Of a DNA stretch of 64,000 nt, positions 27,304 through 37,422 are shown piece after piece. This DNA is from Chromobacterium aquaticum (GTDB taxonomy: Bacteria; Pseudomonadota; Gammaproteobacteria; Burkholderiales; Chromobacteriaceae). The position numbers and the translations under genes were made by a program. Location: assembly GCF_021129195.1 (NCBI RefSeq), contig NZ_JAJOHW010000021.1, positions 39,187 through 103,186 of the forward strand. Direction: 5' to 3'. The notes below the pieces were generated by a model. The model had not been told where the DNA came from and searched no databases. It was given only the letters and a program-made list of their open reading frames with translations. Numbering within the stretch: the stretch's first letter is position 1; each line of letters begins with the position of its first letter.

Positions 27304-27888
27304 TCAATCGGCGCGCGGCTGCGCCTGCAACGCCGCCAGCGCGTCGGGGGTGTTGAGATTGGGAAAAGCGTAGTCGAACTCGACTTCGACATGATCCAGG
27401 CCGGCCAGCCAGCCGCGAATCGAGCGGCCGCCGCCGGCCAGGTAGGCGGCCAGTCCGGCGCTGAGGCCGGGCGCTAGCGCCAGCAGGCTGGGGTGCCAAC
27501 CGTCGCGGTCGCGCGCGCTGGCCGCCTGACGGCCATCCGCCAGCGCCGCCAGCAAGCGGCGCGAGAAATCGGCTGGCAGCCGCACCGCGTCGCAGGGCAT
27601 CACCAGCCAAACCGCGCCGTCGTCCCGCTGCAAGGCCGCCAGCACCCCGGCCAATGGACCGGGGAAATCCGGCAGCGAGTCTTGCAGCAGCGGGCAGCCG
27701 AAACCGGCGTACACCTCCAGATTGCGATTGGCCGAGATCCACACCCGCGCCGGCGCCGGCAGCTGCGCGGACAAGGCGGACAAGGCGTGCGCCAGCAGCG
27801 GCCTGCCCGACAGCGCCACCAGGCCCTTGTCGGCGCCGCCCATGCGCGTGGCTCGGCCGCCGGCCAGGATCAGCGCCTGATGGCTCAT
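27304..27888 (-). CDS. mobA: Molybdenum cofactor guanylyltransferase MobA
   Basis: A 194-residue enzyme that adds GMP to molybdopterin to give the bis-MGD cofactor. The nucleotide-binding start is LILAGGRATRMGGADKGLV (about 6-24), then MPCDAVRLPADF for the metal site. Its ATG overlaps the moaE stop (ATGA), so it is translationally coupled as the last gene of moaD-moaE-mobA. Confidence 0.95.
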   Translation of the reverse strand: MSHQALILAGGRATRMGGADKGLVALSGRPLLAHALSALSAQLPAPARVWISANRNLEVYAGFGCPLLQDSLPDFPGPLAGVLAALQRDDGAVWLVMPCDAVRLPADFSRRLLAALADGRQAASARDRDGWHPSLLALAPGLSAGLAAYLAGGGRSIRGWLAGLDHVEVEFDYAFPNLNTPDALAALQAQPRAD

Positions 27889-28343
27889 TGCCAGCGTTCC
27901 GCCGCCTGGGCGTCGCTGTGCTTGGCCTCCACCCAGCGCTCGCTGCCGTCGGCCAGGATTTCCTTCTTCCAGAACGGCGCGTCCTGCTTCAGGTAGTCCA
28001 TCAGGAATTCGGCGGCGGCGAAGGCGTCGCGGCGGTGGCTGCTGGCCACCACCACCAGCACGATGGGCTCGCCCAACGCCAGCCGGCCGATACGGTGTAT
28101 CAATGTGGCCGCCTGCAGCGGCCAGCGCCGGCGCGCTTCTTCCACGATGGCGGCCAGCGCCTTCTCGGTCATGCCCGGATAATGCTCCAGCTCCAGCGCG
28201 GTCACATCGCGGCTGTCGCCGTAATCGCGCACCAGGCCGCTGAAGCTGACCACCGCGCCGCAGGCCGGATTGCCGGACAAGGCGTCGATCTCGACGCCGG
28301 TGTTGAAGCGTTGCGGCTGCACCCGCACCGTGAACGGCTCCAT
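27885..28343 (-). CDS. moaE: Molybdopterin synthase catalytic subunit MoaE
   Basis: A 152-residue subunit that, with thiocarboxylated MoaD, converts precursor Z (cPMP) into molybdopterin. FSGLVRDYG (about 37-45), LELEHYPGMTEKAL, HRIGRLALGE and SSHRRDAFAAAEFLMDYLK are conserved, including the catalytic lysine segment APFWKKE near residue 128. GGAGGTTGAGC precedes the ATG at 28343. It begins 2 nt after the moaD stop and overlaps mobA by 4 nt. Confidence 0.96.
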   Translation of the reverse strand: MEPFTVRVQPQRFNTGVEIDALSGNPACGAVVSFSGLVRDYGDSRDVTALELEHYPGMTEKALAAIVEEARRRWPLQAATLIHRIGRLALGEPIVLVVVASSHRRDAFAAAEFLMDYLKQDAPFWKKEILADGSERWVEAKHSDAQAAERWQ

Positions 28344-28345
28344 GC

Positions 28346-28597
28346 TCAACCTCCGGTCACCGGCGGGAACACCGCCACTTCGTCGCCATCCTTCAACACC
28401 GTGTCCAGCCGCGCCATTTGCTGGTTCACCGCCACGCGGAACACCCGGTCCGCGGCCAATTCCCGCGTCCAGGCCTCGCCGCGCAGCCGCAGTTCCACCA
28501 GCAAGTCCGCCACTGTGGCCGCCTCGCTGTCCAGGTGTTCGCTCTCCAGACCGAATTCGTCCCGCAAGCGGGCAAAATACAAAAGACTCAGTTTCAT
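28346..28597 (-). CDS. moaD: Molybdopterin synthase sulfur-carrier subunit MoaD
   Basis: An 83-residue ubiquitin-like sulfur carrier ending in the required Gly-Gly (PPVTGG), the site of thiocarboxylation. LLYFARLRDEFG and the DGDEVAVFPPV strand are typical. AGAGGCAGGCG precedes the ATG at 28597. It is the first gene of the small moaD-moaE-mobA operon; the other Moa genes are not in the window. Confidence 0.95.
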   Translation of the reverse strand: MKLSLLYFARLRDEFGLESEHLDSEAATVADLLVELRLRGEAWTRELAADRVFRVAVNQQMARLDTVLKDGDEVAVFPPVTGG

Positions 28598-28687
28598 CGC
28601 CTGCCTCTGTTCACAATTGAGCGGATACCGCAGTGTAAGCAATCCGCGCCGGGCCTCCAATACGTCAAGGTGGCTAGGCCTGTCCGC

Positions 28688-28711
28688 AAAAAAGCCCGCA
28701 CGCGGCGGGCT
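28688..28711 (-). terminator. Intrinsic terminator of fba
   Basis: On the minus strand AGCCCGC (28711-28705) pairs with GCGGGCT (28699-28693), followed by TTTTTT. It lies 23 nt after the fba stop and separates it from moaD. Confidence 0.85.
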
Positions 28712-28734
28712 CGTAGGGGAAAAGCAGCGGATCT

Positions 28735-29799
28735 TTACTTAACGATCTGCGCCAGTTCGCCCTTCAGGTATTTATTGGCCATGGTGTCCAGGTTGATCGC
28801 CTTGATCTTGCTGGCCTGACCGGCGGAGCCGAAGGCCTCGTAGCGGGCGATACAGATGTCGCGCATCGCGTCGGTGGACACTTTCAGATATTTGCGCGGA
28901 TCGAACTCGGCCGGGTGCTGCGCCAGGAAGCGGCGGATCGCGCCAGTGGAGGCCAGGCGCAGGTCGGTGTCGATATTGACCTTGCGCACGCCGTGCTTGA
29001 TGCCTTCCACGATCTCTTCCACCGGCACGCCGTAGGTTTCGCCCAGATCGCCGCCGAACTCGTTGATGATCTGCAGCCATTCCTGCGGCACGCTGGAGGA
29101 GCCGTGCATCACCAGGTGGGTATTGGGGATGCGCGCGTGGATTTCCTTGATGCGGTCGATGCGCAGCACGTCGCCGGTGGGCTTCTTGCTGAACTTGTAA
29201 GCGCCGTGGCTGGTGCCGATGGCGATCGCCAACGCGTCCACGCCGGTGTCCTTGACGAACTGGGCGGCTTCTTCCGGATCGGTCAGCAGCTGGCTGTGGT
29301 CGAGCACGCCTTCGGCGCCCACGCCGTCCTCTTCGCCGGCCATGCCGGTTTCCAGGCTGCCCAGGCAGCCGATCTCGCCTTCCACCGACACGCCGCAGGC
29401 GTGGGCGAAGTTGACCACGGTGCGAGTGACGTCGACGTTGTAGGCATAATCGGCCGGGGTCTTGCCGTCGCTCTTCAGCGAGCCGTCCATCATCACCGAG
29501 GAGAAGCCGAGCTGGATCGAGCGCTGGCATACGTCCGGGCTGGTGCCGTGGTCCTGGTGCATCACCACCGGGATGTGCGGGAATTCTTCCACCGCGGCCA
29601 GGATCATGTGGCGCAGGAAGGGCGCGCCGGCGTATTTGCGCGCGCCGGCGGAGGCCTGCACGATCACCGGGGCGTCCACCTTGTCGGCGGCCTCCATGAT
29701 GGCGCGCATCTGCTCCAGGTTGTTGACGTTGAAGGCCGGCAGGCCGTAGCCGAATTCCGCTGCGTGGTCCAGCAGCTGACGCATGGAAACGAGAGCCAT
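28735..29799 (-). CDS. fba: Fructose-bisphosphate aldolase, class II
   Basis: A 354-residue zinc aldolase of glycolysis and gluconeogenesis that splits fructose 1,6-bisphosphate into dihydroxyacetone phosphate and glyceraldehyde 3-phosphate. The metal and catalytic motif [15 protein letters not shown] is at about 79-93, with [14 protein letters not shown] at 17-30, TSHGAYKF and the phosphate-binding glycines downstream. GGAGATTGAACACC precedes the ATG at 29799. It is the type common in beta-proteobacteria. It ends the carbon-metabolism block with pgk, gap and tkt upstream on the same strand. Confidence 0.97.
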   Translation of the reverse strand: MALVSMRQLLDHAAEFGYGLPAFNVNNLEQMRAIMEAADKVDAPVIVQASAGARKYAGAPFLRHMILAAVEEFPHIPVVMHQDHGTSPDVCQRSIQLGFSSVMMDGSLKSDGKTPADYAYNVDVTRTVVNFAHACGVSVEGEIGCLGSLETGMAGEEDGVGAEGVLDHSQLLTDPEEAAQFVKDTGVDALAIAIGTSHGAYKFSKKPTGDVLRIDRIKEIHARIPNTHLVMHGSSSVPQEWLQIINEFGGDLGETYGVPVEEIVEGIKHGVRKVNIDTDLRLASTGAIRRFLAQHPAEFDPRKYLKVSTDAMRDICIARYEAFGSAGQASKIKAINLDTMANKYLKGELAQIVK

Positions 29800-29819
29800 G
29801 GTGTTCAATCTCCGCAAAC

Positions 29820-29839
29820 TGCTCCGCCGGGGCGGAGCA
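29820..29839 (-). terminator. Palindrome between LysE gene and fba
   Basis: TGCTCCGCC (29820-29828) pairs with GGCGGAGCA (29831-29839) with almost no loop. It lies 47 nt past the LysE-family stop and 21 nt before the fba start, so it could end the upstream transcript or sit in the fba leader. No T-run. Confidence 0.35.
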
Positions 29840-29885
29840 TGGTTGGCGCCCGGACCGCGCGGCGGCCCGAGGCGAATTCATCAAT

Positions 29886-30515
29886 TCAGTGTCTGGACAC
29901 GCTGGACAACAACAGGCCGGCGCCGACGAAAGCGCCGCCGGATACCTTGTTGACCAGCTTGAGGCGCCGCGCGCTGTTCAGCCAGCCGGCCAAACGCGCG
30001 CCGCCGCCGGCGTAAGCCAGCTGCCACGACGCCTCGATCACGTAAAACGTCGCCGCCAGGATCGCCAGCTGCGGCCCCTGCGGCTGCTGCGCGTTCATGA
30101 ACTGCGGGAACAGCGCGGTAAAAAAGATAAAGGCCTTGGGATTGCTCATCGCCACCAGAAAGCCGGTGCGGAACATGCCCCAGGGCGTGTGTTTGCCGGT
30201 CGCCACCTCGCGGATTTCCTCCACCGGCTGCGGCTGGCTACGCCAGGTCTTGATCCCCAGATAGATCAAATACGCGGCGCCGGCGTATTTTACCAAGGAA
30301 AACAGCAGTTCGGAGGTGGCCAGCAGCGCGCCCAACCCGGCGGCGGAGCCGAACATGATCAAACCCAGCGCCGTCATCAGGCCAAAACAAGTCATCAGCG
30401 TGCGCCGCACCCCGTAATGGATGCCGTGGGTCATCGCCAGCAGCATATTGGGGCCGGGCGTGGCCGAGACGAAAAACACGGTGGTGACGAACAGCAACCA
30501 GGTATTGAGCGACAT
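29886..30515 (-). CDS. LysE/RhtB family amino-acid exporter
   Basis: A 209-residue inner-membrane exporter with six hydrophobic segments. VSATPGPNMLLAMTHG (about 15-30) and MSNPKAFIFFTALFPQFM are the family signatures. Substrate probably an amino acid. GGAGATATCC precedes the ATG at 30515. It sits between pgk and fba, where pyk is found in many relatives, so it may be an insertion into an older glycolytic gene order. Confidence 0.92.
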   Translation of the reverse strand: MSLNTWLLFVTTVFFVSATPGPNMLLAMTHGIHYGVRRTLMTCFGLMTALGLIMFGSAAGLGALLATSELLFSLVKYAGAAYLIYLGIKTWRSQPQPVEEIREVATGKHTPWGMFRTGFLVAMSNPKAFIFFTALFPQFMNAQQPQGPQLAILAATFYVIEASWQLAYAGGGARLAGWLNSARRLKLVNKVSGGAFVGAGLLLSSVSRH

Positions 30516-30609
30516 GGATATCTCCGGCGGGTGGGCCATCGGGATGCAACGGCGTTGAATTAGGCAGTGTAACGCAAGCCATTCATCCCGATAGCCTTTT
30601 TCCCCATTC

Positions 30610-31785
30610 TCAGCCGGCGCGCTCGGCCAGGATCGCCACCGCCGGCAACTCCTTGCCTTCCAGGAATTCCAGGAAGGCGCCGCCGCCGGTGGAAATGTAG
30701 CTGATATCGTCGGTGATGCCGTACTTGGCGATCGCCGCCAGGGTGTCGCCGCCGCCGGCGATGGAGAAGGCCGACGAGGCCGCGATGGCCTGGGCCAGGG
30801 TCTTGGTGCCGCCGCCGAACTGCTCGAACTCGAACACGCCCACCGGGCCGTTCCACACCACGGTGCCGGCCTTGGCGATGATGGCGGCCAAGGCCTGCGC
30901 GGAATCCGGGCCGATGTCCAGAATCATGTCGTCGGCCTCCACCTCCGCCGCGCTCTTGGTGACGGCGGCGGCGGTTTCGGCGAACTCCTTGGCGCAGACC
31001 ACGTCAGCCGGCAGCGGCACGTCGCCGCCGCGGGCGCGGATCTTGGCGATCACCTTTTTGGCCTCGTCCACCAATTCGGCCTCGGCCAACGATTTGCCGA
31101 TGGCCTTGCCCTCGGCCAGCAGGAAGGTGTTGGCGATGCCCCCGCCGACGATCAACTGGTCCACCTTGTCGGCCAGCGATTCCAGAATGGTCAGCTTGGT
31201 CGACACCTTGGAGCCGGCGACAATGGCCACCAGCGGCCGCGCCGGCGCTTGCAAGGCCTTGCCCAGCGCTTCCAGCTCCGCGGAGAGCAGCACGCCGGCG
31301 CAGGCGGCCGGCGCGAACTGGGCCACCGCGTGGGTGGAGGCTTCGGCGCGGTGGGCAGTGCCGAAGGCATCGTTGACGAACACATCGCACAAGGCGGCGT
31401 AAGCGCGGCCCAGATCGGCGTTGTTCTTTTTCTCGCCCTTGTTCAGGCGCACGTTTTCCAGCATCGCCACTTCGCCGGGCGCCACGCTGAAACCGGACTG
31501 CCAGTCCGCCACCAGGCGCACCGGCTTGCCCAGCAGGCTGGACAGGCGCTCCACCACCGGCGCCAGGCTGTCTTCCGGCTTGGGTTCGCCCTCGGTGGGG
31601 CGGCCCAGATGGGTCATCAGGATCACGCCGGCGCCGGCCTTCAGGCACAGTTCGATGGACGGCAGGCTGGCGCGGATGCGGGTGTCGTCGCCGATAACGC
31701 CGTTTTTCACCGGCACGTTCATGTCCACGCGGATCAGCACGCGCTTGCCGGCCAGGGCCTGTTCGGAAAGTTTATTGAATTTCAT
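30610..31785 (-). CDS. pgk: Phosphoglycerate kinase
   Basis: A 391-residue glycolytic kinase that transfers phosphate from 1,3-bisphosphoglycerate to ADP. The N-terminal signature [16 protein letters not shown] is at about 14-29, [11 protein letters not shown] at about 57-67, [15 protein letters not shown] at about 141-155 and GGGDTLAAI near the end. Its start lies inside the 3' end of the upstream zinc-ribbon gene (14-nt overlap), suggesting coupled translation. Confidence 0.98.
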   Translation of the reverse strand: MKFNKLSEQALAGKRVLIRVDMNVPVKNGVIGDDTRIRASLPSIELCLKAGAGVILMTHLGRPTEGEPKPEDSLAPVVERLSSLLGKPVRLVADWQSGFSVAPGEVAMLENVRLNKGEKKNNADLGRAYAALCDVFVNDAFGTAHRAEASTHAVAQFAPAACAGVLLSAELEALGKALQAPARPLVAIVAGSKVSTKLTILESLADKVDQLIVGGGIANTFLLAEGKAIGKSLAEAELVDEAKKVIAKIRARGGDVPLPADVVCAKEFAETAAAVTKSAAEVEADDMILDIGPDSAQALAAIIAKAGTVVWNGPVGVFEFEQFGGGTKTLAQAIAASSAFSIAGGGDTLAAIAKYGITDDISYISTGGGAFLEFLEGKELPAVAILAERAG

Positions 31786-32887
31786 CGTTCGCTCGCTCGG
31801 GTTTGGATTCGCTTGTCGATTGATTCATCGGCGCAGGCTCCGGCTTGGCGCCGGGGCGGCCGCATTTTTTGCAGTACGGAAAAAAGGCGAAATTGCGCGC
31901 GCCGCAGTCGCAGCCGCGGAACAGCTGCAGGCCGCAATGCACGCAGTAATCGGCGTCGTCGCCGGCAATATTGTATTGATGGTCGCAGGACGGGCAAGTT
32001 TTCTTCTGGTAGGCGCCCAGGGCCTGGGCGTAGGCCACGTGGCGCGCGCGCTCGCTCTGGCTTTGCTGCAGTTCGGCGCGCTTTTTCTCGGCATAGCGCT
32101 GGAAGGCCTGGATCATGCGCAGGCCGGCGAACACCGTCAGCGCGATGCCCACCGCCAGCCGCACATAGCCGCCGAAATTGGGCAGATAGGGCAGCAGTTC
32201 GACGAAGAAGGCAAACAGCGCGAACAGGCCGAAGCCGTAAACGAAGAACCAGTAACGATGCGTCCGATAACGGCTGAACAGCCATACCGCCAGCAACAGC
32301 AACGGCAGGATCACCGCCAGCCGCAGCAGGAACACTTTCAATTCGAAACGCTGGTAGGCCTGCTGGTAACGGTCCTGGGCGACAGTCTCCACCTTGGCGA
32401 TCTCTTCTTGCAGCGTTTGCCGGCTCCGCTCCAGCGCGCGCAGGCCGTCGCTCGCCCGGTCTTCCTTCTGCTGCCATTGCAGGATCTGCGCCTGCAAGGC
32501 GTCCAGTTCCCGGGTGCGGCGGCTGACTTCGGCGCTTTGCTGCGGATCGGCGCTGGTGGCGCGGCTGGCCAGCCAGTTGGCCAGGCCCTTGCGCTGAGTC
32601 TGGTAATTGCGCTCCAGCTGCTCGCGGGTGGCGCCGAGGTTTTCCAACTGGGCGCGCTGCGCGTCGTTCTGACGCTGCAAAACCTGCTGCCGCTGCCGCA
32701 GCGGCTCGATGCCGGCCTGCTGTTGCAGCGTTTCCAGCTGCGGCGGGCCGCCATTCGGCACGTAGAACAGATCGCGGATCACCAATTCGCCCAGATTGGA
32801 CAGAAAGCCGGCGAACACCAAGGCCACCAGCCAGGAGGCCAGCCGGACCCATTTTTCCGGGCGGGACAGTGCTTGGTTTTGTCGCAT
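31772..32887 (-). CDS. Membrane protein with coiled coil and C-terminal zinc ribbons, coupled to pgk
   Basis: A 371-residue inner-membrane protein I cannot name. A hydrophobic segment at about 15-38 is followed by a Gln/Arg/Leu-rich coiled coil (about 48-170), three membrane segments (about 183-270) and a soluble tail with [21 protein letters not shown] and CKKCGRP (about 290-350), i.e. double zinc-ribbon modules. AGGAGAGCAGC precedes the ATG at 32887. It overlaps pgk by 14 nt and lies between gap and pgk. The link to glycolysis is positional only. Confidence 0.75.
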   Translation of the reverse strand: MRQNQALSRPEKWVRLASWLVALVFAGFLSNLGELVIRDLFYVPNGGPPQLETLQQQAGIEPLRQRQQVLQRQNDAQRAQLENLGATREQLERNYQTQRKGLANWLASRATSADPQQSAEVSRRTRELDALQAQILQWQQKEDRASDGLRALERSRQTLQEEIAKVETVAQDRYQQAYQRFELKVFLLRLAVILPLLLLAVWLFSRYRTHRYWFFVYGFGLFALFAFFVELLPYLPNFGGYVRLAVGIALTVFAGLRMIQAFQRYAEKKRAELQQSQSERARHVAYAQALGAYQKKTCPSCDHQYNIAGDDADYCVHCGLQLFRGCDCGARNFAFFPYCKKCGRPGAKPEPAPMNQSTSESKPERANDEIQ

Positions 32888-33017
32888 GCTGCTCTCCTGT
32901 GGCGGCGGGTTCAGCGGGGGCGATATCGGCGATCGCCCGGCCAGTGTATGCCAAAAAAACGGCCCTACCTTAACACCAATCAAATGCCGGTGGATGTAGC
33001 GCCCGCGCTAGCGGACG

Positions 33018-33058
33018 CAAAAAAATCCGGGCCGGCAGCACGCTGCCGGCCCGGATTT
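33018..33058 (-). terminator. Strong intrinsic terminator of gap
   Basis: A 17-nt arm (33042-33058) pairs perfectly with 33023-33039, with core CCGGGCCGGCAG, and is followed on the minus strand by a T-run (A at 33019-33025). It lies 18 nt past the gap stop. Confidence 0.9.
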
Positions 33059-33075
33059 CCTGGATCACTTCCTCA

Positions 33076-34086
33076 TCAGCAAGCAAACATCGCGCGCGCG
33101 GTGCGCAGCATCTGGCAGCTGAAACCCCATTCATTGTCGTACCAGGCCAGCACTTTCACCATATTGCCGCCAGTCACCTTGGTCAGCGTGGAATCGAAGG
33201 TGGAGGCTTCCTCGGTGTGATTGAAGTCGCCGGACACCAGCGGCAGGGTGTTGTAGCCCAGGATGCCCTTCATCGCACCGTTGGACGCTTCCTTCAGGAT
33301 GTCGTTGACCTCGTCCTTGGTGGTGTCGCGCGCGGCGCTGAAAGTCAGGTCCACCAGCGACACATTGATGGTGGGCACGCGCACCGAGAAGCCGTCCAGC
33401 TTGCCCTTCAGTTCCGGCAGCACCAGGCCGACGGCCTTGGCCGCGCCGGTCTTGGTCGGAATCATATTGTCGGTGGCGGAGCGGGCGCGGCGCAGGTCCT
33501 TGTGCTTGACGTCGGTCAGCACCTGGTCGTTGGTGAAGGCGTGGATGGTGGTCATCAGGCCTTTCTTGATGCCGATGGCCTGATGCAGCGCCTTGGCCAC
33601 CGGGGCCAGGCAGTTGGTGGTGCAGCTGGCGTTGGACACCACGGTCATTTCCGGCTTCAGCACGTCGTGGTTGACGCCGTAAACGATGGTGGCGTCGACA
33701 TCGTCGCCGCCCGGCGCGGAAATCAGCACCTTCTTGGCGCCGGCGTCCAGGTGGGCCTGGCACTTTTCCTTGCTGGTGAAGGCGCCGGTGCATTCCAGCA
33801 CCAGGTCCACGTCCAATGCCTTCCACGGCAGTTCCGCCGGGTTGCGGGTGCTGAAGAACGGGATTTTGTCGCCGTTCAGGATCAGGTGGGCGTCGTCCTG
33901 CTCGACCTCGCCGGGGAAGCGGCCGTGCACGGTGTCGAACTTGGTCAGGTGGGCATTGATGTTGAGATCGCCGGTGGCGTTGACGGCCACTACCTTGAAA
34001 TCGTCATGCAGCTGGTTTTCGTAGATGGCGCGCAGTACCTGGCGGCCGATGCGGCCGTAACCATTGATGGCGATGCGGATAGTCAT
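33076..34086 (-). CDS. gap: Glyceraldehyde-3-phosphate dehydrogenase, type I
   Basis: A 336-residue NAD-dependent dehydrogenase of glycolysis. [13 protein letters not shown] (about 8-20) binds NAD, the catalytic motif is [12 protein letters not shown] (about 151-162, Cys as nucleophile), and [20 protein letters not shown] follows. CCAGGAGATTTAGAAGC precedes the ATG at 34086. It is isolated between two terminators, so it probably forms its own transcript. Confidence 0.97.
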   Translation of the reverse strand: MTIRIAINGYGRIGRQVLRAIYENQLHDDFKVVAVNATGDLNINAHLTKFDTVHGRFPGEVEQDDAHLILNGDKIPFFSTRNPAELPWKALDVDLVLECTGAFTSKEKCQAHLDAGAKKVLISAPGGDDVDATIVYGVNHDVLKPEMTVVSNASCTTNCLAPVAKALHQAIGIKKGLMTTIHAFTNDQVLTDVKHKDLRRARSATDNMIPTKTGAAKAVGLVLPELKGKLDGFSVRVPTINVSLVDLTFSAARDTTKDEVNDILKEASNGAMKGILGYNTLPLVSGDFNHTEEASTFDSTLTKVTGGNMVKVLAWYDNEWGFSCQMLRTARAMFAC

Positions 34087-34180
34087 GCTTCTAAATCTCC
34101 TGGAGGACGATCCGGAGCGCCCGGTTTCCCGGCCGGCGCTCCGCGTGTTGTGTAGTGCGTCCACTACATGAAACGGCGAA

Positions 34181-34208
34181 CAAAAGGCCATTGCTTTCGC
34201 AATGGCCT
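34181..34208 (-). terminator. Intrinsic terminator of tkt
   Basis: AGGCCATTGC (34208-34199, minus strand) pairs perfectly with GCAATGGCCT (34194-34185) around a GAAA tetraloop, followed by TTTG. It is directly after the tkt stop. Confidence 0.9.
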
Positions 34209-34217
34209 GTCTTTACA

Positions 34218-36209
34218 TCACAGCAGCGCTTTGGTCTTGGCCACTACATTGTCGACGGTGAAGCCGAAGGCCTGGAACAGCTGCGGCGCCGGGGCGGATT
34301 CGCCGAAGTGATCGATGCCGACCACGTCGCCGTCCAGGCCCACGTATTTGCGCCAGAAGTCCGGATGGCCGGCTTCGATCGCCAGCCGCGGCAGGCCGGC
34401 CGGCAGCACGCTGTCGCGCCAGGCCTTGTCCTGCCGGTCGAACACATTGGTGCACGGCATCGACACCACGCGCACGGCGATGCCTTCCGCCGCCAGCGCG
34501 TCCTGCGCCTTCAGCGCCAGTTCCACTTCGGAACCGGTGGCGATCAGCACCGCGCGGGCGCCGGCGGCGTCGCGCAGCACATAGCCGCCCTTCTGGATCG
34601 CGGCCAGCTGCGCCGCGTCGCGGGCGACGAAGGGCAGATTCTGGCGGCTCAGCACCATGCTGCTCGGCGTGGTCTTCTGCTCGACGGCGTGCGCCCAGGC
34701 CGCCGCGGTTTCGGCGGTGTCGCACGGACGCCAGGTGTGGTGGTTGGGGATGTAGCGCAACGTGGCCACTTGCTCCACCGGCTGGTGGGTGGGGCCATCT
34801 TCGCCCAGGCCGATGGAATCGTGGGTGAACACGAAGATCGGGTTGATCTTCATCAGCGAAGCCATGCGCAAGGCGTTGCGCGCGTATTCGCTGAACATCA
34901 GGAAGGTGCCGCCGTACGGACGCAGGCCGCCGTGCAGGGTCATGCCGTTCATGATGGCGGCCATGCCGAACTCGCGCACGCCGTAGCTGATGTAATTGCC
35001 CTGGCCGTCGTGGTCTATCCACTTGGAGCCGGACCAGTTGGTCAGGTTGGAGCCGCTCAGGTCGGCGGAACCGCCGACGAATTCCGGCAGCACCGGCGAC
35101 AGCGCTTCCAGCGCGATCTGGCTTGCCTTGCGGGTGGCCACGGTCTGGGCGGCGTCGGCGATCTTGGCCAGCGCGGCGGCCTTGGCCTCTTCCCAGCCGG
35201 CCGGCAGTTCGCCGCTCATGCGGCGGCTGAATTCGGCGGCCAGTTCCGGGAAGGCGGCGCGGTAGGCGTCAAAGCGCTTGTTCCATTCGATCTCGGCCAG
35301 CGCGCCCTTGTCGCGCGCGCTCCACTCGGCGTAGATCTCGGCCGGGATTTCGAACGGCGCGTGCGGCCAGTTCAGGCCTTCGCGCGCAGCGGCGATTTCG
35401 GCCGCGCCCAGCGGCGAGCCGTGGCAATCGTGGCTGCCCTGCTTGGTGGGCGCGCCAAAGCCGATGGTGGTCTTGCAGCAGATCAGCGTCGGACGCGCGC
35501 CTTCCTTCTGCGCGGTGGCGGTGGCGATGGCGGTGGCCACTTCCACCGGGTCGTGGCCGTTGACGTTCTTGATCACCTGCCAGCCGTAGGCTTCGAAGCG
35601 GGCCGGGGTATCGTCAGTGAACCAGCCTTCCACGTGGCCGTCGATGGAGATGCCGTTATCGTCCCAGAAGGCGATCAGCTTGTTCAGGCCCCAGGTGCCG
35701 GCCAGCGAGCAGGCTTCGTGGCTGATGCCTTCCATCAGGCAGCCGTCGCCCAGGAAGGCATAGGTGTGGTGGTCGACGATTTGATGGCCGTCGCGGTTGA
35801 ACTGCGCCGCCAGCATTTTCTCGGCCAGCGCCATGCCCACCGCATTGGTGATGCCCTGGCCCAGCGGGCCGGTGGTGGTTTCAATGCCGGGAGCGTAGCC
35901 GTATTCGGGATGGCCGGGAGTCTTGGAGTGGAGCTGACGGAACTGCTTGAGGTCTTCGATGGAGAGGTCGTAGCCGGAGAGGTGCAACAGGCTGTAGATC
36001 AACATGGAACCGTGACCATTGGACAGTACGAAGCGGTCGCGGTCTGGCCAGTTGGGATTGGCCGGGTTATGTTTCAGGTGATCGCGCCACAAAACTTCCG
36101 CGATGTCTGCCATCCCCATCGGGGCGCCGGGGTGACCGGATTTGGCTTTTTCAACGGCATCCATGGACAGGAAGCGGATGGCGTTGGCAAGCTCGGTACG
36201 GGTGACCAT
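34218..36209 (-). CDS. tkt: Transketolase
   Basis: A 663-residue thiamine-diphosphate enzyme of the pentose phosphate pathway, moving two-carbon units between sugar phosphates. [19 protein letters not shown] (about 23-41), [16 protein letters not shown], the ThDP motif [13 protein letters not shown] (about 154-166) and [17 protein letters not shown] are intact. Family length is normal. It leads the tkt-gap-pgk-fba run on the minus strand. Confidence 0.98.
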   Translation of the reverse strand: MVTRTELANAIRFLSMDAVEKAKSGHPGAPMGMADIAEVLWRDHLKHNPANPNWPDRDRFVLSNGHGSMLIYSLLHLSGYDLSIEDLKQFRQLHSKTPGHPEYGYAPGIETTTGPLGQGITNAVGMALAEKMLAAQFNRDGHQIVDHHTYAFLGDGCLMEGISHEACSLAGTWGLNKLIAFWDDNGISIDGHVEGWFTDDTPARFEAYGWQVIKNVNGHDPVEVATAIATATAQKEGARPTLICCKTTIGFGAPTKQGSHDCHGSPLGAAEIAAAREGLNWPHAPFEIPAEIYAEWSARDKGALAEIEWNKRFDAYRAAFPELAAEFSRRMSGELPAGWEEAKAAALAKIADAAQTVATRKASQIALEALSPVLPEFVGGSADLSGSNLTNWSGSKWIDHDGQGNYISYGVREFGMAAIMNGMTLHGGLRPYGGTFLMFSEYARNALRMASLMKINPIFVFTHDSIGLGEDGPTHQPVEQVATLRYIPNHHTWRPCDTAETAAAWAHAVEQKTTPSSMVLSRQNLPFVARDAAQLAAIQKGGYVLRDAAGARAVLIATGSEVELALKAQDALAAEGIAVRVVSMPCTNVFDRQDKAWRDSVLPAGLPRLAIEAGHPDFWRKYVGLDGDVVGIDHFGESAPAPQLFQAFGFTVDNVVAKTKALL

Positions 36210-36613
36210 TTCGGGAAAACCTCAAGACTTGTGTGGAAACCGGGACGACGGCAGCGCCATCCGAAACATGCCTCCGGCATGGATCAACCGTCGCAAAATC
36301 ATGGAATTATCGCTGATTTTCACCATTGGCGGCAACCGCCGCGCCGCGCAAAATAATGCGGCGGCATGGCCGGACGCGAAAAACCGCCGAACAGCGCCGT
36401 TTTGCCGGATAATGCCGCAAATGGCAAAAATGCATTTCGAATCAAAAACCTGTCGTCGACGCTGCGACCGGCATTGTCGATGACAAACGGGCAGAATGCA
36501 GGGCAAACACGCTTCCGAAGAAACCCGGAACGCGAATCATGGTCAGTCTGGGTCCATCTTGATGGCGCGCGAGCGCCGCAACCCCGAGTGGCAAAACCTT
36601 TTTGGAGATTTCG
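36210..36613. other. Intergenic region between tkt and the BPSS1780-type gene
   Basis: 404 bp between divergent genes. It must hold both promoters. Several short overlapping frames are open on both strands, but none has a ribosome site and good codon pattern, so I call no gene. A GC-rich inverted stretch (GGCGCGCGAGCGCC, about 36562-36575) lies in the leader of the rightward gene. Confidence 0.45.
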
Positions 36614-37369
36614 ATGCAATCATTCGACGCGCTGCCCATGCCGCGCAAAGTCGCGTTCAGCCGCGGCTGGCGCTGGATCGTGGAAGCGTTCTACATTGTC
36701 CGCCAGCAACCGCTGACCTGGATTCTGCTGGCGCTGGCTTATCTGGTGATCAACTTCATCGTCAGCATGATCCCGCTGCTGGGCGGCCCGCTGTCCTTCT
36801 TCCTGGCGCCGGTGTTCGCCGCCGGCTTCATCCTGGCGGCGAAAAAGAGCGAGCAAGGAGCGGAGCTGGAGCTGGGCGATCTGTTCGCCGGCTTCAAGAC
36901 CGCGCTGCGGCCGCTGATCAATGTGGGCATGCTCTACCTGGCCATCCTGATCGTCATCGGCATTGCGCTGGGCCTGCTGATGGGCGTGCTGGGCATCAGC
37001 GTCAGCAAGAGCGATCCCAATGCGATCCCAGTGATCGCCGGCCCCATCGCGCTGGCCGCCTTCATCGGCGGCGTGGCCGTGTTCCTGGTCAGCCTGGCTT
37101 ACTGGTTCGCGCCGGCGCTGGTCACGCTGCAGCAGCTGGGTCCGTGGCAGGCGATACGCACCAGCCTGCAGGCCGGCCTCGCCAACTGGGGCGCGGTGCT
37201 GGTCAGCGGTCTGATGCTGGCGGTGCTGGCCTTCATCGCGATGATTCCGCTGGGCCTGGGCCTGTTGCTGTGGTTCCCGGTGCTGTACGTGACCGCCTAC
37301 ACCGGCTGGAAGGATATCTTCGGCCAATCTGCGGCGCCGGCGCGTCCGGACGAGCCGGTGGTGTTCTAA
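36614..37369 (+). CDS. BPSS1780-family integral membrane protein
   Basis: A 251-residue inner-membrane protein with about six hydrophobic segments. The N-terminus MPRKVAFSRGWRWIVEAF and AGFILAAKKSEQGAELELGD match the BPSS1780-type family of beta-proteobacteria, which has no assigned role. TGGAGATTTCG precedes the ATG at 36614. A clear intrinsic terminator follows. No partner genes are adjacent. Confidence 0.85.
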   Translation: MQSFDALPMPRKVAFSRGWRWIVEAFYIVRQQPLTWILLALAYLVINFIVSMIPLLGGPLSFFLAPVFAAGFILAAKKSEQGAELELGDLFAGFKTALRPLINVGMLYLAILIVIGIALGLLMGVLGISVSKSDPNAIPVIAGPIALAAFIGGVAVFLVSLAYWFAPALVTLQQLGPWQAIRTSLQAGLANWGAVLVSGLMLAVLAFIAMIPLGLGLLLWFPVLYVTAYTGWKDIFGQSAAPARPDEPVVF

Positions 37370-37392
37370 ACCCGGCTCACTTCCCCATATCA

Positions 37393-37415
37393 AGCCCCGC
37401 CCAGCGGGGCTTTTT
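37393..37415 (+). terminator. Intrinsic terminator of the BPSS1780-type gene
   Basis: AGCCCCGC (37393-37400) pairs with GCGGGGCT (37404-37411) around CCA, followed by TTTTT. It also lies just past the end of the convergent transporter gene. Confidence 0.9.
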
Positions 37416-37422
37416 CATGCCC

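Noticed and set aside
31421..33220. 599-codon plus-strand frame across pgk and the zinc-ribbon gene
   Set aside because: Shadow of two genes on the other strand; crosses a strong terminator and has no family features.
35628..35640. CCACGTGG in tkt as a possible parS site
   Set aside because: Only the central hexamer matches; the TGTTT/AAACA arms are absent.
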